Assembly (NCBI RefSeq): GCF_003255815.1 | Contig: NW_020257756.1 | Location: forward strand, 780,210 to 844,209 | Direction: 5' to 3' | From: Theropithecus gelada | Lineage: Eukaryota; Chordata; Mammalia; Primates; Cercopithecidae | Length of the DNA stretch: 64,000 bases | Notes under the pieces: generated by a model | What the model saw: only the letters and a program-made list of their open reading frames with translations | Told to the model about the DNA's origin: nothing | The model's database searches: none | Translations under genes and position numbers: made by a program | Part shown: positions 24,201-34,995 of the stretch, piece after piece | How positions within the stretch are numbered: position 1 is the first letter of the stretch | Layout of the letters: every line of letters starts with the position of its first letter

Positions 24201-25038
24201 TCTAAAACATAGAAAGCAATGGTAAGAAAATCCAAAATTGACAAATGGGATCTAATTAAACTGAAGAGCTTCTGCACAGCAAAAGAAACTACCATCAGAG
24301 TGAACAGGCAACCTACAGAATGGGAGAAAATTTTTGCAATCTACTTATCTGACAAAGGGCTAATATCCAGAACCTATAAAGAACTCAATCAAATTTACAA
24401 GAAAAAAACAAACAACCCCATCAAAAAGTGGGCAAAGCATATAGACAGACACTTCTCAAAAGAAGACATTCATACAGCCAACAGACTGATGAAAAAATGC
24501 TCATCATCACTCGCCATCAGAGAAATGCAAATCAAAACCACAATGAGATACCATCTCACACCTGTTAGAATGGCAAGCATTAAAAAGTCAGGAAACAACA
24601 GGTGCTGGAGAGGATGTGGAGAAATAGGAACACTTTTACACTGTTGGTGGGACTGTAAACTAGTTCAACCATTGTGGAAAACAGTGTGGTGATTCCTCAA
24701 GGATCTAGAACTAGAAATACCATTTGACCCAGCCATCCCATTACTGGGTATATACCCAAAGGATTATAAATCATGCTACTATAACATGCACACATATGTT
24801 TATTGCAGCACTATTCACAATAGCAAAGACTTGGAATCAACCCAAATGTCCATCAGTGACAGACTGGATTAAGAAAATGTGGCACATATATACCATGGAA
24901 TACTGTGCAGCCATAAAAAAGGATGAGTTCATGTCCTTTGTAGGGACATGGATGTAGCTGGAAACCATCATTCTCAGCAAACTATCGCAAGAACAGAAAA
25001 CCAAATACTGCATGTTCTCATTCATAGGTGGGAATTGA
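21234..25038 (+). pseudogene. L1 ORF2 remnant (endonuclease / reverse transcriptase)
   Basis: ORF2 in active L1 encodes an N-terminal AP-like endonuclease, the RT with FADD motif, and a Cys-rich C-terminus of 1275 residues. Here the ATG is intact but codon 64 is TAA from CAA (21423-21425). Endonuclease sequence is readable again at 21656-22216, RT parts at 22974-23649 and the C-terminal part at 24219-24957. A one-base insertion at 22846-22869 brings an immediate stop, an 8-bp deletion lies at 22976/22977, and a 7-bp insertion at 23328-23334 splits the FADD motif. It ends at the usual TGA (25036-25038). Confidence 0.93.
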
Positions 25039-25074
25039 ACAATGAGAAGGAAGGGGAACATCACACACAGGGTC

Positions 25075-25100
25075 CTATTGTGGGGAGGGGGGAGGGGGGA
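25075..25100 (+). repeat. G-rich tract in L1 3' UTR (G-quadruplex candidate)
   Basis: Four G-runs of four to six bases separated by single a residues, at the usual place of the L1 3' UTR polypurine tract. Confidence 0.85.
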
Positions 25101-25259
25101 AGGATAGCATTAGGAGATATACCTAATGTAAATGATGAGTTAATGGGTGCAGCACACCAACATGGCACATGTATACATATGTAACAAACCTGCACCTTGT
25201 GCACATGTACCCTAGAACTTAAAGTATAAAAAAAAATAAAAATAAAAAAAGATGGCCTC

Positions 25260-26335
25260 CTAATTCCTGGTCTACTTTGCTTTCACATGCCAGTCAATTA
25301 TGAATTGTAGTAATTTTTTATTTGGAGATGGTAGAAATTCCTTCTTACCTACATTGTCAAGCCAACTAGAAATCCTAATTAGAATATATTGCAGTAATTA
25401 GAAATTACTGTGCATAAAATGTGTATTCGGAGAAATAGAGAATAAAAAAATAAATGTACAGTCTAATAACAACTGTGTAAAACATACCTGTATCAATTTA
25501 TATGAGTCAATGGATGTAAATGGCTGCAATTTGAAATGTATTTAACTTTTTTCTATAGAATTAAAGTTAATGACAGATGACTGTTGGAAATTCTGAAATT
25601 GAAGTTTTAAAAATTTATTATATCTTCGGCCTGCTCTTCTTCCCTAGTTTGGTGACACTGGAAAATAAGTCTATTTCAGTTTTGCATTCTTCCTATCAAT
25701 ATTTTAGCTTCTTTTCAGAGGGAGAGTGTTAGCTTCTGGGATTGTTTTAAATATTGCTTGGAATTACTTGTTATTTTTTCAAAGACATTGCATCAAAGCT
25801 GATAAATCAGTCTCAGGCATCTTTAAAATCCCTACTTTGTTATTCCACACTTCTTATGCATATTCCTTCCTCCCGACCAAGGAACATATTGTTCTTATAT
25901 GTTAATGGATTACTAAAAATATTGTCTTACAAATAATTTACAGTCACTACTGACAGGTAAGTTAGAAGAGAAAGACTCCTCAATATTTTAGGTCAGCCAC
26001 CAAATCTTCTCGCAATGTAATGATAGAGAACCTTAAAATAAAAACTGAAAGGTGCGTTCTGTTCTGAATTTATTCCCAGACTTGCATTATTGAAAATTTC
26101 TTCATGTTGAGGCTTTGTTACACAGTCCATCAGCAGACCTTTTAAATACATGGAAACCTAGTAAAAGATAGTGCCCAGGTTAAAATTGAGGAAGAAATAC
26201 ACAGAAAAATAACAATTCCATACCATTTTATTTGATTTTTCACTTTTTGTATATTTGAGCTAAGTCGATATTTTGAAAATAAATCTATGAAGGGTTCTGT
26301 GCTGATAGGACAAGGTCCAAATTCTTCCACTTGCA
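25260..26335. other. Unassigned AT-rich sequence
   Basis: No gene or repeat recognised. A small hairpin (8-bp arms cagtaatt/aattactg at 25392-25410) is the only structure seen. Confidence 0.4.
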
Positions 26336-26790
26336 TCCTAGACTGCCTTTCTAAATTTCTCTGCTGTGTTTGTTTCCCTCTGATTTGAAAAACTCCCTTC
26401 TTGGAGCATCACTTCCCTTAACCCACGAAGCCAAATGGTCTTTCAGTTCTCCCCACCACTGCTTAGGCTATTTCCTCTGCTTAAAACCCTTTTCTATAAT
26501 TTCTGTCTAAGCCGCTCCTATTTATCTAACAATAACCAGTTAAAATATTACCTCAGTGGTAACACATTTTTAAACTTTCCCTTAGTCCCCTACAGAATAT
26601 TTCTTTCTTTCTTTCTCACCACATAGTATTTTGTATTTATCTTTAGTCACACTGTATAGTTATTGAATATCCTGGTAGTAAACTTAATAATCTATTAGAG
26701 TCAGAAACTGATACCTCTTCCTGCTTCTCCAGGGTCTAGAAAAATGACTGGTACACAGAAGGATCTCAATAACTACTCAGAGAGCAGTGG
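26336..26790 (+). mobile_element. L2 relic (ORF2 C-terminal part to 3' end)
   Basis: 'cttaaaacccttttctataa', 'accagttaaaatattacctcag', 'ccctacagaatatttc' and 'gactggtacacagaaggatctcaa' appear in the order of the L2 consensus, each with many substitutions. Confidence 0.6.
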
Positions 26791-27484
26791 GCACATGGGA
26801 GAATTCGTTAGATATGAGTCAAATTATTTATTATTTGCTAAGTGAGAAAAGCATGATAAATGGAGAGATTCCTCCCCCCTGCATATAATTGAAATAGTCT
26901 TATTTTGGAAGACAATGAAAAATATTTGAGGAATATGAAATGACAGAAAAAAGTAACATTGTTCCAACTTTGCATATTTAAGTATAAAAAATACATGCTG
27001 TGATTTAGCATAAGTGAAAAATGAGGTGAAAAATTAGACAGTACACCACCTGTTCTTACGAGAAACCCTGGAGATTTGTCATAACTCGCTGTCCTCAAAA
27101 GTTTTAGTATTATTTCTATGGCGAGTAAGAATAAAAATCAAGGGCAGTGGATTTCAGTAGACTTGACATCAAATAAACTCTTCAAGCGTATCTGGTGGTA
27201 TGTCTGAGCTGGAACGTAAGTGAGATTTCACTACAGTTAATTGATAGAGAGTTTCTGTTTCATTTCACTAAACTTTTCCTCACCCAGTACTGCTGTCTTT
27301 CACTCCATGTCCTTCTCCTAATACAGATGGGTTTCTTTTTCTTTCACATATGTGCACAATATGGAAATAAAAATTATTTTTCTCTGATACATGTAATAGA
27401 TAATATACAAGGAAGTGCATTCATACACACATACATCCATATGTTTGTACACATACATGTCTGAAATGAATATTATATGTAATA
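26791..27484. other. Unassigned AT-rich sequence
   Basis: No gene or repeat recognised. Confidence 0.4.
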
Positions 27485-28050
27485 TGGAATAACAATAGCT
27501 TCTATTCTATTGAGTACTGCTGTAGTTTGAATGTTTGTGTCTTCCCTAAATTCCTACAGGGAAATCCTAACCCCATGGTTATGGTATTATGACCTGTGAC
27601 CTTTTAGGAGGTGATTAGACCATGAGGGCAGAGCCCTCGTGAATGGGATTAGTGCCCTTGTAAAAGAAGCCAGAGATCTGTCTTCTCCCTTCCACCATGT
27701 GAGGACACAAGTAGAAGGAGCCATCTCTGAACCAGAAAGTGGACTCTCACCAGACATCGAACGGCCAGTACTTTGATCGAGGACTTTTCAGCCTCTAGAA
27801 CTGTGAAAAGTAAATTTCTATTGTTTATAAACTACTCACTTTATGGCATTTTCTGATAGCTGCCTAAATAGACTAAGACAAGTACTTACTATGTGTTGTT
27901 TGTGCCATAAAATATTATACCAAATCTCATTTATTTCTTATAATACCTCTTCAAGGAAGGTATCATCCCCATTTCACAAACTGAGGATCAGAGATGTGAA
28001 AGAGTCTCTGTAGGGAGGTGTATTAGATAGGCAATAGCATGGCTGGTTGA
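27485..28050 (-). mobile_element. MIR relic, antisense, split by an LTR
   Basis: 'aacaatagcttctattctat' before the LTR and 'acttactatgtgttgtttgtgcc', 'ggtatcatccccatttcac' and 'aaactgaggatcagagatg' after it form one reversed MIR. The LTR at 27518-27880 plus one copy of its 5-bp duplication interrupts it. Confidence 0.75.
27518..27880 (+). mobile_element. Solo LTR, MaLR family (MLT1A-like)
   Basis: It starts TG ('tgctgtagtttgaatg') and ends CA ('gactaagaca'). Between these are 'gggattagtgcccttg', 'ccttccaccatgtgagg' and 'cagcctctagaactgtg', typical of MLT1A. A perfect 5-bp duplication agtac flanks it (27513-27517, 27881-27885), as expected for this ERVL-related family. No internal region is present, so it is a solo LTR left by recombination. 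Old and inactive. Confidence 0.9.
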
Positions 28051-29885
28051 GTCTTTAAATTTTTTTAATTAGAGAAGAATCTTTAAAAGTTGCCAACAGT
28101 TTTCTACTTCTAGAGGCAGAGATGTCAGTTTACTTTGGAACAGACTTTGATTTGGTGGTGGAGGTTGTGGGAATTACTGGATGCAGTGCTTTACTTACAC
28201 AAATACAAGACAAATATCCACCCATTATTCTTGGAGAAAACAATAAAACAACCATGAACTCGATAGGCAATGTTTCATATGAGATGTTAGAGCTTCTATT
28301 TAATAAAAATATTTTGTACATTTTTAGGAGGACCATTCCATGCTGGAGACAGAGAATTCTCCCCTCTCTTTTATCGAGTCTGGTCTTAAGCTGCCAAATG
28401 CCCGAGAGCATTAGTATTCTTGAAAGGTATGCATTTGCGTACATGAAGAAGAGTTTTCTTTGCTCAGACTTTGTTATTACCTAGTCACAAGACTACATCA
28501 CAGCAGAAAAGAAATGCAGACACGATTTCTTCATCTTATGTCAGGAAAGGCTAAAAAAGGAGTCAGGTCACATTTCACATACTAACAACATCACTTTGGC
28601 ATCCCACAAAGGGTGTTATTTAAGATTAATTTAGGAAATCTATTGGGTTAGCATTGTTTTTTCCTTTTCCTGGGCCATGCGAGCCAAGCCAGTTCTAGAG
28701 CTATGCCATACTTCCATTACTCCAGGCTATCAAACATTTCAGCAGAGACTTAGCTGTGCCCACCCTCGAGTAGAAATAGGATGATGTGTGTTAACAACCT
28801 GACAAAATACTTGGGAGACAAAGGGAAGTGGTCTGTAAAGCACCTGGAGTGGGATTGGTCCTGATTGAGGGGCCAACACAAATTTGCAGAGCATATAGAC
28901 ATGATTTAGTATGGTGGTTTTATATTGTGTCTGCTCAGCCAAATTGAAGCAGCAACTTTTCCCAGAATCCCTTTACTGTATGGTTCCAGATTAGAATTTA
29001 CCTCAACAGAGATTTGTGTGATATTTGGGAGGCAGAAGGAAAGCAGTAGCAACTATGCTTTGAAAGTCCATCAGGGGTGCGAGGCATGACTGAAGCTTGT
29101 GCACCTCAATGCTGGTCTACTGGCCCAATTTTTTGGTGCAGGGCTGTAGCTGGCCTGCAGCTTTTCCTGCTCCCCTCATGTCTTCCTGCAGCTTCTTGGG
29201 GTCCTGAGCCATGCACATGTGCAGCTCCATGGAGAAATGAATGAATCCCTTCTGCGTGTCAACTGCATCTCAAGATTAGAAACAGTGAGAGAGAGTTTCT
29301 TATTGTTGTGGGTTCTAGTTTGTCCTTAGACAACTTCAGTTCACATCCAGACTGTCAGTCCTATTGTCTTGCAGTGACTTCAGGCTCATCACCAGAGGCA
29401 GAGATGATATGTTTCCATAGACTTCTTTATCAGTTCCCACAATTTCCTAAGGCTTAATATCTATAATAAATCCTTCATCACATAGCAATTACAGTGTTTC
29501 TACTTCACTGATCAAATACTAACTGATATGCTTGGCAAAGCCTGAAGACCAGATAGATGCATGTGGGTTGATTATATATTTGGTAAAAATGTTTTGGAAC
29601 ACTGTGGCTGTCTGCAATTAGAAAGAAGGATTAATAAATTTATAAATTATGGTTCTATTTATTGCTCCCTTTGAAGGGTAATTATTTATCATCTTAAGTA
29701 GGATTATAGATTACATGTGTCAATAACATCCAATGATAAGCCAGGGATGTTCTGTAAGATGCAAATTCAAGTGACATTGTAGCTTAAATTTGCATTATCA
29801 AGTTCAGATCATCAAGTTCAAATTCAGATATCTTATAACTCAAAATAGTTATTAATAACTCCCCTAAAACATTTAAATCAAACCC
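28051..29885. other. Unassigned sequence
   Basis: No repeat confidently recognised. Overlapping open frames at 28122-28484 (+) and 28130-28444 (-) look like chance. At 29117-29269 (-) a 50-codon frame has a protein-like composition (discussed as a finding), without a known match. Confidence 0.4.
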
Positions 29886-30060
29886 ATAGTTGATTAGTCC
29901 ATTCTATTCAGTCTTTTTTTTTTTTTAAAAACACATTCCCTATGCCAGGCACTGTGTCAGATACTAGGGACATAATTACAGGTTTAAAAAAAAAGACGTA
30001 GCCCGTTCCCCCAGGATGTTTGCTACCTGGAGGTATCTGACCCCTTGCAACCTTTTAAAA
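29886..30060 (-). mobile_element. L2 3' end relic, antisense
   Basis: 'ccctatgccaggcactgtgtc' then 'agatactagggacataatta' match the reversed L2 terminus. A T-run at 29917-29928 and an A-run at 29985-29993 interrupt it. Confidence 0.6.
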
Positions 30061-30695
30061 TAGCCAGTTTGGCCATTCATCACCGTGACTGACAGATAAA
30101 AATAAAACTCAGAAGGTATAATCTGTTGAGATCATTTTTTCCAGCCCTCTCCTGGCGCTTGACTCCCAGGATTTCAAATTCTGGGCTTCAGACTCTTGAA
30201 TTCCAAACCTGCTTCTGCTCCTTCCATCTATTTGGGGATTTTTGATTTTCAGCTTATTGGATTTCACGTTTTCATTGAGCTTTGTTTTCTACTTGCTTCT
30301 GACATTTCCTGGTCTTTTTCAGTTCTGGCCTAAGGAATCAGGCCAGTTAGGTTAGCCCCAACCAATCTCGTAGCTGAGGGAGTGGGATTCAGATAAATGA
30401 GGAGACAGAGGTGAAACACAGAATTGTAACATAATAAAAAGTGCTATATTGTTCATGCCTAACATAGTACACATTCATCGATGGTGACGTAATCAGCACT
30501 ATAAATTGTGACCTCCATTGACTTCTGGCCCTATAGCTACATATCTTTAACTATACTCTGTTATTCTTCCATTCATCCTACAAATATTTATTATGCAACC
30601 ACTCATGTGCCACCCACACTCATTAATTTTCCTTCGTCTCACAGATACCTCTTCTGCTGTTTCAGGCTGCCACCCAGGCTTTGGAGAAGCAATGT
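30061..30695. other. Unassigned sequence
   Basis: No gene or repeat recognised. Confidence 0.4.
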
Positions 30696-30920
30696 AAAGC
30701 AATGATTAACCATGTGGAGTTAAGCTGCTTAGGTTCAAATCTTGACTCACACTCCTTTATGTCTTAGTTCTTTTTTGTCCATAAAATAGGAATAATCACA
30801 CACCTACCTCCCTGGAGTGTTAAGGTTAATGTCATTTATGCATTAAAGCCCTACCCCAGGACCTGAGACAGTTAGATAGATATTCAGGGGGTGTAACTAT
30901 GATTATCATTAATGAGTCCA
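30696..30920 (+). mobile_element. MIR relic
   Basis: 'taagctgcttaggttcaaatc', 'cataaaataggaataatcac' and 'gtgttaaggttaatgtcatt' follow a sense MIR core in order. Confidence 0.65.
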
Positions 30921-31179
30921 CATTTTCATCTGTTCTAAGATCAGTTTTTCATTTTGCCATATTTTCAATCTTTCTTTATTTGCTCCTGTCTCATATATCA
31001 TTAAAAATCCTTAATTCTATATATCTCTAGCTATGACCCTCATCATTCTCCTTTCCTTTATAATTCGAATGCTTAGAAATATTAATGCACACTATTTCTA
31101 TTTCCTTACATCTAATTCACTTTCTAGCCCTTCCTAATAATGCCGACTAATAATCATACTGATTTCCAGTCCAAAGGTT

Positions 31180-31535
31180 GCTTGGTCCTCATTTGTCTGA
31201 ATTACTACAGCATTCCTGAGACTTTCTTTTCCTTAGGCTCTGGCACACTGCTCTTTCTGGTTCTTCTTTCACATTTTCAACCATTTCTTCTCAGTCACAT
31301 TTACAGATTTCCCCATTCATATATCCACAACCAATACAATTGGTTGTAGAGTTCTGTGGTTTTTAAGTTCTTAATATATCTTTTATCTATCTCATCCATT
31401 CTTTTTACACCACAGTTACCTCAGCCCAGATCCTCTTTATGTCTGAATTGTTGCAATAGTTTTCAAGTTGGTCATACTGCTTAGTTTCTTGCTCCTTCAT
31501 ATTTTTGCCACAATCGTGATCCTTTCAAAATACAA
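31180..31535 (+). mobile_element. L2 relic, reverse-transcriptase region (first piece)
   Basis: 'ctttctggttcttctttcac', 'cttctcagtcacatttac', 'gtctgaattgttgcaatag' and 'gccacaatcgtgatcctttc' follow the L2 ORF2 order (compare 'ggattactgcaatagcctcc' and 'gccagagtgatccttttaa'). The L2 text resumes at about 32676 after inserted material. Confidence 0.55.
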
Positions 31536-31689
31536 ATGTAATACACTATATTTCTCAGGTCAAAGCAGTGTGGAGGTAATAAGGGGACACAACATCAATA
31601 TCAAAATAGCACTTCTCCTGCCAAAACTTGTAACCCCAGACCCATCATGGGGAAAACAGCAGGTAAATTTAAAGAGAGGAGGGTTCTGC

Positions 31690-32060
31690 AATATATCTTG
31701 CCAGTACCCCTCATAACTATCAGAGTCATCAAAAATAAAGAAAGCCCGAGAAAACATTACCGCTAAGAGGGGCCTAAGGAGATATGACAACTAGTTGTCA
31801 TGTGGTATCCTGGATGGAGTCTTAAGAGAATGGGATCCTAAGAAAACTAAGAAAATATGACTAAACTATGAACATTGGTTAATACCCATGTATCAATATT
31901 GGTTTATTAGTTGTAATAAATCTAGCATATGAATATAAGATGTTAATAACAGGGGAAACCGCAGGGAGGGTGGACATGTGGAAACTCTTTACTATCTGTT
32001 TGATTCTTTTGTAAATCTAAACTGTACTACAGAATAGCCTGTTAATTAAAAATAGTTTCT
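31690..32060 (+). mobile_element. L1ME-type 3' end
   Basis: 'gaggggcctaaggagatatg', 'atgtggtatcctggatgg', 'aggggaaaccgcaggg' and 'cttttgtaaatctaaactg' match the end of old L1ME elements in order. It lies inside the L2 interrupted at 31535. Confidence 0.7.
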
Positions 32061-32100
32061 CCCTCTCTCTTTCTCTGTCTCTCAGTCTCTCTCTTTCCCA
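32045..32100. repeat. (TC)-rich low-complexity tract
   Basis: Imperfect tctc repeats following the L1ME end. Confidence 0.9.
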
Positions 32101-32675
32101 AATCTTCCCTCCCTCTGTGGGAAGCTCTAGATCCCTCAAATTTTTATCCAAATACAGAAGCCTGGGTGGCTGGTGACAATTAATGTGTGCTCTGAAATGG
32201 TCTTGTTGTCCACTCTTTCTTCTGTCTTGTTCTTTCAAAGAAAAGAGAGAATAATGCCTTCTGCTGGAGTTCTTGCCATGGCACTAATATCAGTGTTGGT
32301 GTCCAATGTTTAATGCTGATTTGATGATATTGTCTTGGGATCTGAGGTTCTCATGGGCATCTTGTGGAACAGGTGTTTCTTTGCTTGTCATTGCAATTCC
32401 TTCTCCGTGGGGCTGAGGCATCAGTCCCTGGGGACTAGGAAGGAGAACAATCAGAGGAACAGACATTGCATTCCTAAGCTTAGAATCACTGCTCTTCTGT
32501 CACTTACTCCAAGAGTTCTTGGAACTCTTACTTTCTATGGATGGACTATTTCCCAAGAAGTTTCTTGACTACTCAGGCAAACAGATTACTGAGGTCCTGG
32601 GCCACCTGCCCTCAATACCTGTCTGGACATGTCCAAATCTGAGGTAAAAAAAACAGCTCAGGCTCAGGTTACAGA
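32101..32675. other. Unassigned sequence
   Basis: No gene or repeat recognised. It lies between the L1ME end and the second L2 piece, so it is probably part of inserted material. Confidence 0.4.
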
Positions 32676-32980
32676 AATATGATCATGTCGTTGTGCTGTT
32701 TGGAATTCTTTAATAACTGCTTACTTCGCATGGTCTTATAAAGCACTCTCATATCCTGCTTCAGTATATATCTCCAGACTCAGCCCTCCACAAACTCTCC
32801 TCGGTCTCTCTAGTCCAGCCACATTGAATTATTGTAAGCACCTACATTTCATTGATTCACCAGGCTTCTTGGCCTCCATGTTTTACCCATGCTGTCCAAA
32901 CTGGGTTAGCCACCCTTCCTTCCCTAACCATCACCCCAAAGTGTCAATATTTTTGTACATTTTCACCACTACTGCACTAC
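32676..32980 (+). mobile_element. L2 relic, ORF2 C-terminal part (second piece)
   Basis: 'tatgatcatgtcgttgtgctg', 'ctcagccctccacaaactctc', 'tctagtccagccacattgaa' and 'ccaggcttcttggcc' continue the L2 order from the piece ending at 31535. Confidence 0.6.
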
Positions 32981-32984
32981 TCCA

Positions 32985-33555
32985 TCGTGTTAATTATCTA
33001 TTGATGTTTAATGAACTCTCCCAAAACCTAGTGACTTAAAACAACAAACACTTATTGTAACACACTTTTTGTGGGTCAGAAATCCAGGCATGGCTTAACT
33101 GGGTCCTCTATCCAGGGTCTCTTGAAAGGTTACAGTCAAAGGTGTTGGTTGGAACAACGGTCTCATATACAGGCTCAACTGGAGAAAGATCCACTTCAAA
33201 GCTCACCTGACATTGTCATTGGCAGAATTCAGCTCTACATGGGCTGACGGACTGAGGGCTTCAGTTCCTCTCCGGCTATTGAACACAGGTCTCCCTCAGT
33301 TACTGATGATGTGGACCTGTTCAAAGCTAACTGGTTTCCATCAGAGCAAGCAAGAGAGCAATAGAAGTTGAACAAGAGAGAAACGAAGAGTCTTTTTGAC
33401 ATTTAATTTGGAAAAGACATCCCATTACTTTTGCTGTATTCTATTTGAAGCTAGTTACTAGGCTCAACCCACATTCAAGTGGAGAGAATTATACAAGGGC
33501 ATGAATACCAGGTGACAGGGATCATTGGGGTGTTTTGTGGTTGCTTTGTGGAGGG
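32985..33555 (-). mobile_element. MaLR LTR (MLT1D-like), antisense
   Basis: 'cctagtgacttaaaacaac', 'tttttgtgggtcagaaatcc', 'gctcaactggagaaagatcc', 'gagcaagcaagagagc', 'gaaaagacatcccattac' and 'gggcatgaataccagg' follow the reverse complement of MLT1D-like LTRs over nearly the full length. No internal region is seen. Confidence 0.75.
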
Positions 33556-33985
33556 CAATAAACACGCATCCATAATTGGTCAGGATGATGAGACTGTGAG
33601 ACTGAAGATGCTTCCATCCCTCCATCCAAGTGGTAGGAAAATATTTATTGCTCACATAATGAGACTTTCTAAAAAAAAGCTGGGCAGGCATAAAGGCTGC
33701 TCTGGAATGTCTTGAGTGAAAAGGGAAGCCAGTGGCTTTGGTTTCTATTGTGGTGAGAGGGTGGGGCTGTAGTGAGTGTTCCCAGAGGAACTGGGTTTGA
33801 ATGGTTTGCACTTCTCCACCAGCACCAAGGAATGGAGCCCCAAGGCTTTCTTTTTATCTTTCCCTTATGTGGGACAAAAGGGAAAGGGGTAGGGTGGGGC
33901 ATGAAAGCTGTCAATAGTCAAGCATCAAAAATGAAATTGGTTCAGATTCCTTATTACTGGGAGCTGTCTAACGTATCCATTGTGA
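33556..33985. other. Unassigned sequence
   Basis: No gene or repeat recognised. Confidence 0.4.
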
Positions 33986-33989
33986 TATA

Positions 33990-34115
33990 ATTATGTAATT
34001 GTCTGTCTTTTATTGGATAAGAATATAGTTTATTTATCTTTACGTTTTCAGCACCCGGTGCAGTGCCTGGAATATCATGGTCACTCAATAAATGTTGGAT
34101 GAATGAATAATTGAA
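33990..34115 (+). mobile_element. L2 3' end relic
   Basis: 'tttatctttacgttttcagc', 'gtgcagtgcctggaatatc' and 'actcaataaatgttggatg' with tgaa repeats are a typical L2 terminus. It may be the end of the L2 whose pieces lie at 31180 and 32676. Confidence 0.7.
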
Positions 34116-34134
34116 CGACTGAATAGACTTTCCC

Positions 34135-34699
34135 TCTTTATTTTATTTTATTTATTATTGTTATAGTTTAAGTTCTGGGATACATGTGCAGAACATGCAG
34201 GTTTGTTACATAGGTACACACATGCCATGGTGGTTCGCTGCACCCATCAACCTGTCATTTACATTAGGTATTTCTCCTAATGCTCTCCCTCCCCTAACCC
34301 CTCACCCCCCAACAGGCCCTGGTGTGTGATGATCTCCTCCCTGTGTCCATATGTTCTCATTGTTCAACTCCCACTTATGGGTGAGAACATGTGGTGTTTG
34401 GTTTTCTGTTCCTGTGTTAGTTTGCTGAGAATGATGGTTTCCAGCTTCATCCATGTCCCTGCAAAGGATAGGAGCTCATCCTTTTTTGTGGCTGCATAAT
34501 ATTCCATGGTGTGTATGTGCCATATTTTCTTTATCCAGTCTATCATTGATGGGTATTTTAGTTGGTTCCAAGTCTTTGCTATTGTGAACAGTGCTGCAAT
34601 AAACATATATGTGCATGTGTCTTTATAGTAGAATGATTTATAATCCTTGGAGTATATAGTCAGTAATGGATTATTGGGTCAAATGGTATTTCCGGTTCT
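34135..34699 (-). mobile_element. L1 (L1PA-type) 3' end, 5'-truncated, antisense
   Basis: A (TTTTA)n-like tail on the plus strand is followed by the young-type 3' UTR and about 340 bases of ORF2 C-terminus. Its stop is near 34364. Flanks actttccc at 34127-34134 and 34700-34707 (with further imperfect match) are the target duplication. Confidence 0.92.
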
Positions 34700-34749
34700 A
34701 CTTTCCCCCTTCTTTTGATGATTATTTATTTACTAATTGTATATCTATT

Positions 34750-34995
34750 GATCTTTCAAGATTCAGCTCAATTACTATTTCCTCTTTGAGGGCTCTCTTG
34801 TTCCCTTCCCTCTTTTTCTGGTAGAACTGACCACCTCCTTCTTTGTGGTCAGCTGTACTGGTTTCTGTCATAAAGCTAACATAACTCGATTGCCGTTATT
34901 TTTATACGGGACTGTCTGCTTTATTAGTCTGAAAGTTCTCGGATGGTAAGAACTAGTCTTGTTATATTATTAGACACAGCAGATGTTCAGTTAGT
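34750..34995 (+). mobile_element. L2 relic
   Basis: 'agattcagctcaattactatttcctc', 'gaactgaccacctccttc' and 'gtctgaaagttctcggatgg' follow the L2 ORF2 end and 3' UTR order. This must be a different copy from the L2 terminus at 34.0 kb. Confidence 0.6.

Larger units (their letters stand above)
19772..25246 (+). mobile_element. Near-complete L1 (L1PA-type) with shortened 5' UTR
   Basis: It begins at the normal L1 5' terminus ('cacacccaagatggctgaat') and ends in an interrupted poly(A). The 13-bp target duplication aaaagatggcctc lies at 19759-19771 and 25247-25259. Order: 5' UTR (19772-20157), ORF1 remnant, 63-bp spacer, ORF2 remnant, 3' UTR with a G-rich tract. At about 5.5 kb it is shorter than the usual 6 kb, mainly because most of the 5' UTR is missing. 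ORFs are broken by stops and indels, so it is inactive. By eye it is about L1PA5-8. Confidence 0.95.

Noticed and set aside
25392..25410. Small hairpin with 8-bp arms
   Set aside because: Short and AT-rich; no terminator or RNA gene context supports a function.
28122..28484. 120-codon plus-strand and 104-codon minus-strand frames overlapping each other
   Set aside because: Opposite-strand overlap, no domain and no start context or splice evidence; most simply chance.
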